Positions 5,872 through 6,550 of a stretch of 6,550 nucleotides of DNA are shown piece by piece. Positions within the stretch are counted from its first letter, which is position 1, and the number at the start of each line of letters is the position of its first letter. Made by a program: the position numbers and the translations under genes. Source of the stretch: CANJJB01 sp964449295 (GTDB taxonomy: Bacteria > Chlamydiota > Chlamydiia > Chlamydiales > Rhabdochlamydiaceae); NCBI GenBank assembly GCA_964449295.1, contig CAYUZN010000106.1:1-6550 (forward strand), written 5' to 3'. The notes under the pieces are model-generated. The model did not search any database and had not been told where the DNA came from. It was given only the letters and a program-made list of their open reading frames with translations.

Positions 5872-6535
5872 GGGAAGAGTCTTCAGCCGCGATAGCTTCT
5901 TGATTTTCGAGATGCTTAGAGATTTCTTCCTTAAGGGGTTCTTCATAAGTAGGGCTTATTAATGTGTGATCAAAAAGAGGAGCATCTGGATGAGGCTCTA
6001 AAGTGGTAATGTTTTCTTTAGCCTTTTTACGTCCTTTTTGATCGAGCTTAGGCACAAAATCTTTTTCGCTCTCATAATGCTGAACAGATTTGCATAAATT
6101 TTCAGGAATGAAGGCTGCAGGAGCAATAGCAACGACAGAAATTCTTTGGCGCTCTTCTTCATCTAACAGTAAAAGGGCATTGCGTGTGACGACAGCGCCA
6201 TTACTATGGCAAACGATGAGAATAGGTTGAGATGGATTATTCGCCATGTGTTCTTTAAGTTGGTGTTTTAAGGCCCTGGCAGGAGAGGAGTGTTTATGGC
6301 CAAAGCGTCTAATGTAATTAAAACAATCAGGAATAAGTCCTTGAGAAGGGCTGTAGGTTCCATGGACATTTAAATTTGGTGTCATCTCAGAAATAAACTG
6401 AGCGTTTTTTTTAGCATCTTTAAATGAATTATTAATGCCATTCACGTAAAAGATATGAGAGTCTTCTGCATAAGTATTATCTGTTGTCTCAGCCAGATCG
6501 TAATGAATGGGTTTTTCTTTAGGTAATTTTTTCAT
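5858..6535 (-). CDS. Alpha/beta-hydrolase-like protein, DUF687-like
   Basis: A 225-residue protein of uncertain function with an alpha/beta-hydrolase layout. HIFYVNGINNSFKDA (near residues 27-41) is the first core strand and oxyanion-side loop. ILIVCHSNGAVVTRNALL (about 105-122) is strand-nucleophile elbow-helix with Ser 111. DFVP (from D159) and FDHTLISP (H190) sit where the catalytic Asp and His are expected. The elbow is C-H-S-N-G instead of G-x-S-x-G. There is no signal peptide, so a cytosolic or type-III-exported protein is possible. The VNGINN start and the CHSNGA elbow recall the Chlamydia-specific DUF687 group; this is from memory. The ATG at 6533-6535 is annotated, but a GTG lies directly before it, no Shine-Dalgarno is visible, and the frame stays open to the right edge, so the N-terminus may lie outside. 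The charged tail after residue 200 is low in conservation signals. Confidence 0.65.
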   Translation of the reverse strand: MKKLPKEKPIHYDLAETTDNTYAEDSHIFYVNGINNSFKDAKKNAQFISEMTPNLNVHGTYSPSQGLIPDCFNYIRRFGHKHSSPARALKHQLKEHMANNPSQPILIVCHSNGAVVTRNALLLLDEEERQRISVVAIAPAAFIPENLCKSVQHYESEKDFVPKLDQKGRKKAKENITTLEPHPDAPLFDHTLISPTYEEPLKEEISKHLENQEAIAAEDSSLEGN

Positions 6536-6550
6536 CACAAAAGAAAAAGG

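Noticed and set aside
5862..5876. TTCCC-N5-GGGAA hairpin at the hydrolase stop as a terminator
   Set aside because: The stem is only five pairs and no T-tract follows on the leftward strand; the same bases are better used as the last codons and the greA -35.

Overview
The window looks like a piece of chromosome from an intracellular bacterium of the phylum Chlamydiota, most likely an amoeba- or arthropod-associated family (Parachlamydia, Simkania or Rhabdochlamydia type) rather than Chlamydia itself. Three things point there: a GreA elongation factor carried at the end of a polypeptide of about 720 residues, a Legionella-MOMP-like beta-barrel porin with a cysteine-rich N-terminus, and a hydrolase resembling the chlamydial DUF687 group. 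The DNA is AT-rich. The assignment is inference from recalled families; no search was run.

Left part (1-1992), cell envelope. Two outer-membrane protein genes diverge from a 136-bp AT-rich gap. The leftward one has a good signal peptide, then a beta-barrel-like sequence in another frame, so it appears broken by a frameshift and also runs off the window. The rightward one is an intact 515-residue porin-like protein with a strong ribosome binding site, a CxxCCxxC cluster near its N-terminus and a terminal phenylalanine.

Middle (1993-2520). A 66-residue helix-turn-helix protein lies tail to tail with the porin gene. It is followed by about 300 bp that holds one small rightward coiled-coil gene. 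That gene is split by a -1 shift at a run of seven A, yet its heptad pattern continues unchanged across the break.

Right part (2513-6550), all leftward. A tight cluster greA - rdgB - yacP (1-nt gap, then 13-nt overlap) encodes rescue of backtracked RNA polymerase, removal of non-canonical purine nucleotides and an NYN-type RNase: a nucleic-acid quality-control set. A promoter candidate for the cluster begins inside the last codons of the preceding gene, an alpha/beta-hydrolase-like protein of unknown role with a CHSNG nucleophile elbow.

No RNA genes, insertion sequences, CRISPR arrays, attachment sites or long repeats were seen. The most unusual features are the two frameshifted genes, the cysteine-rich porin extension and the CarD-like segment inside the long GreA.
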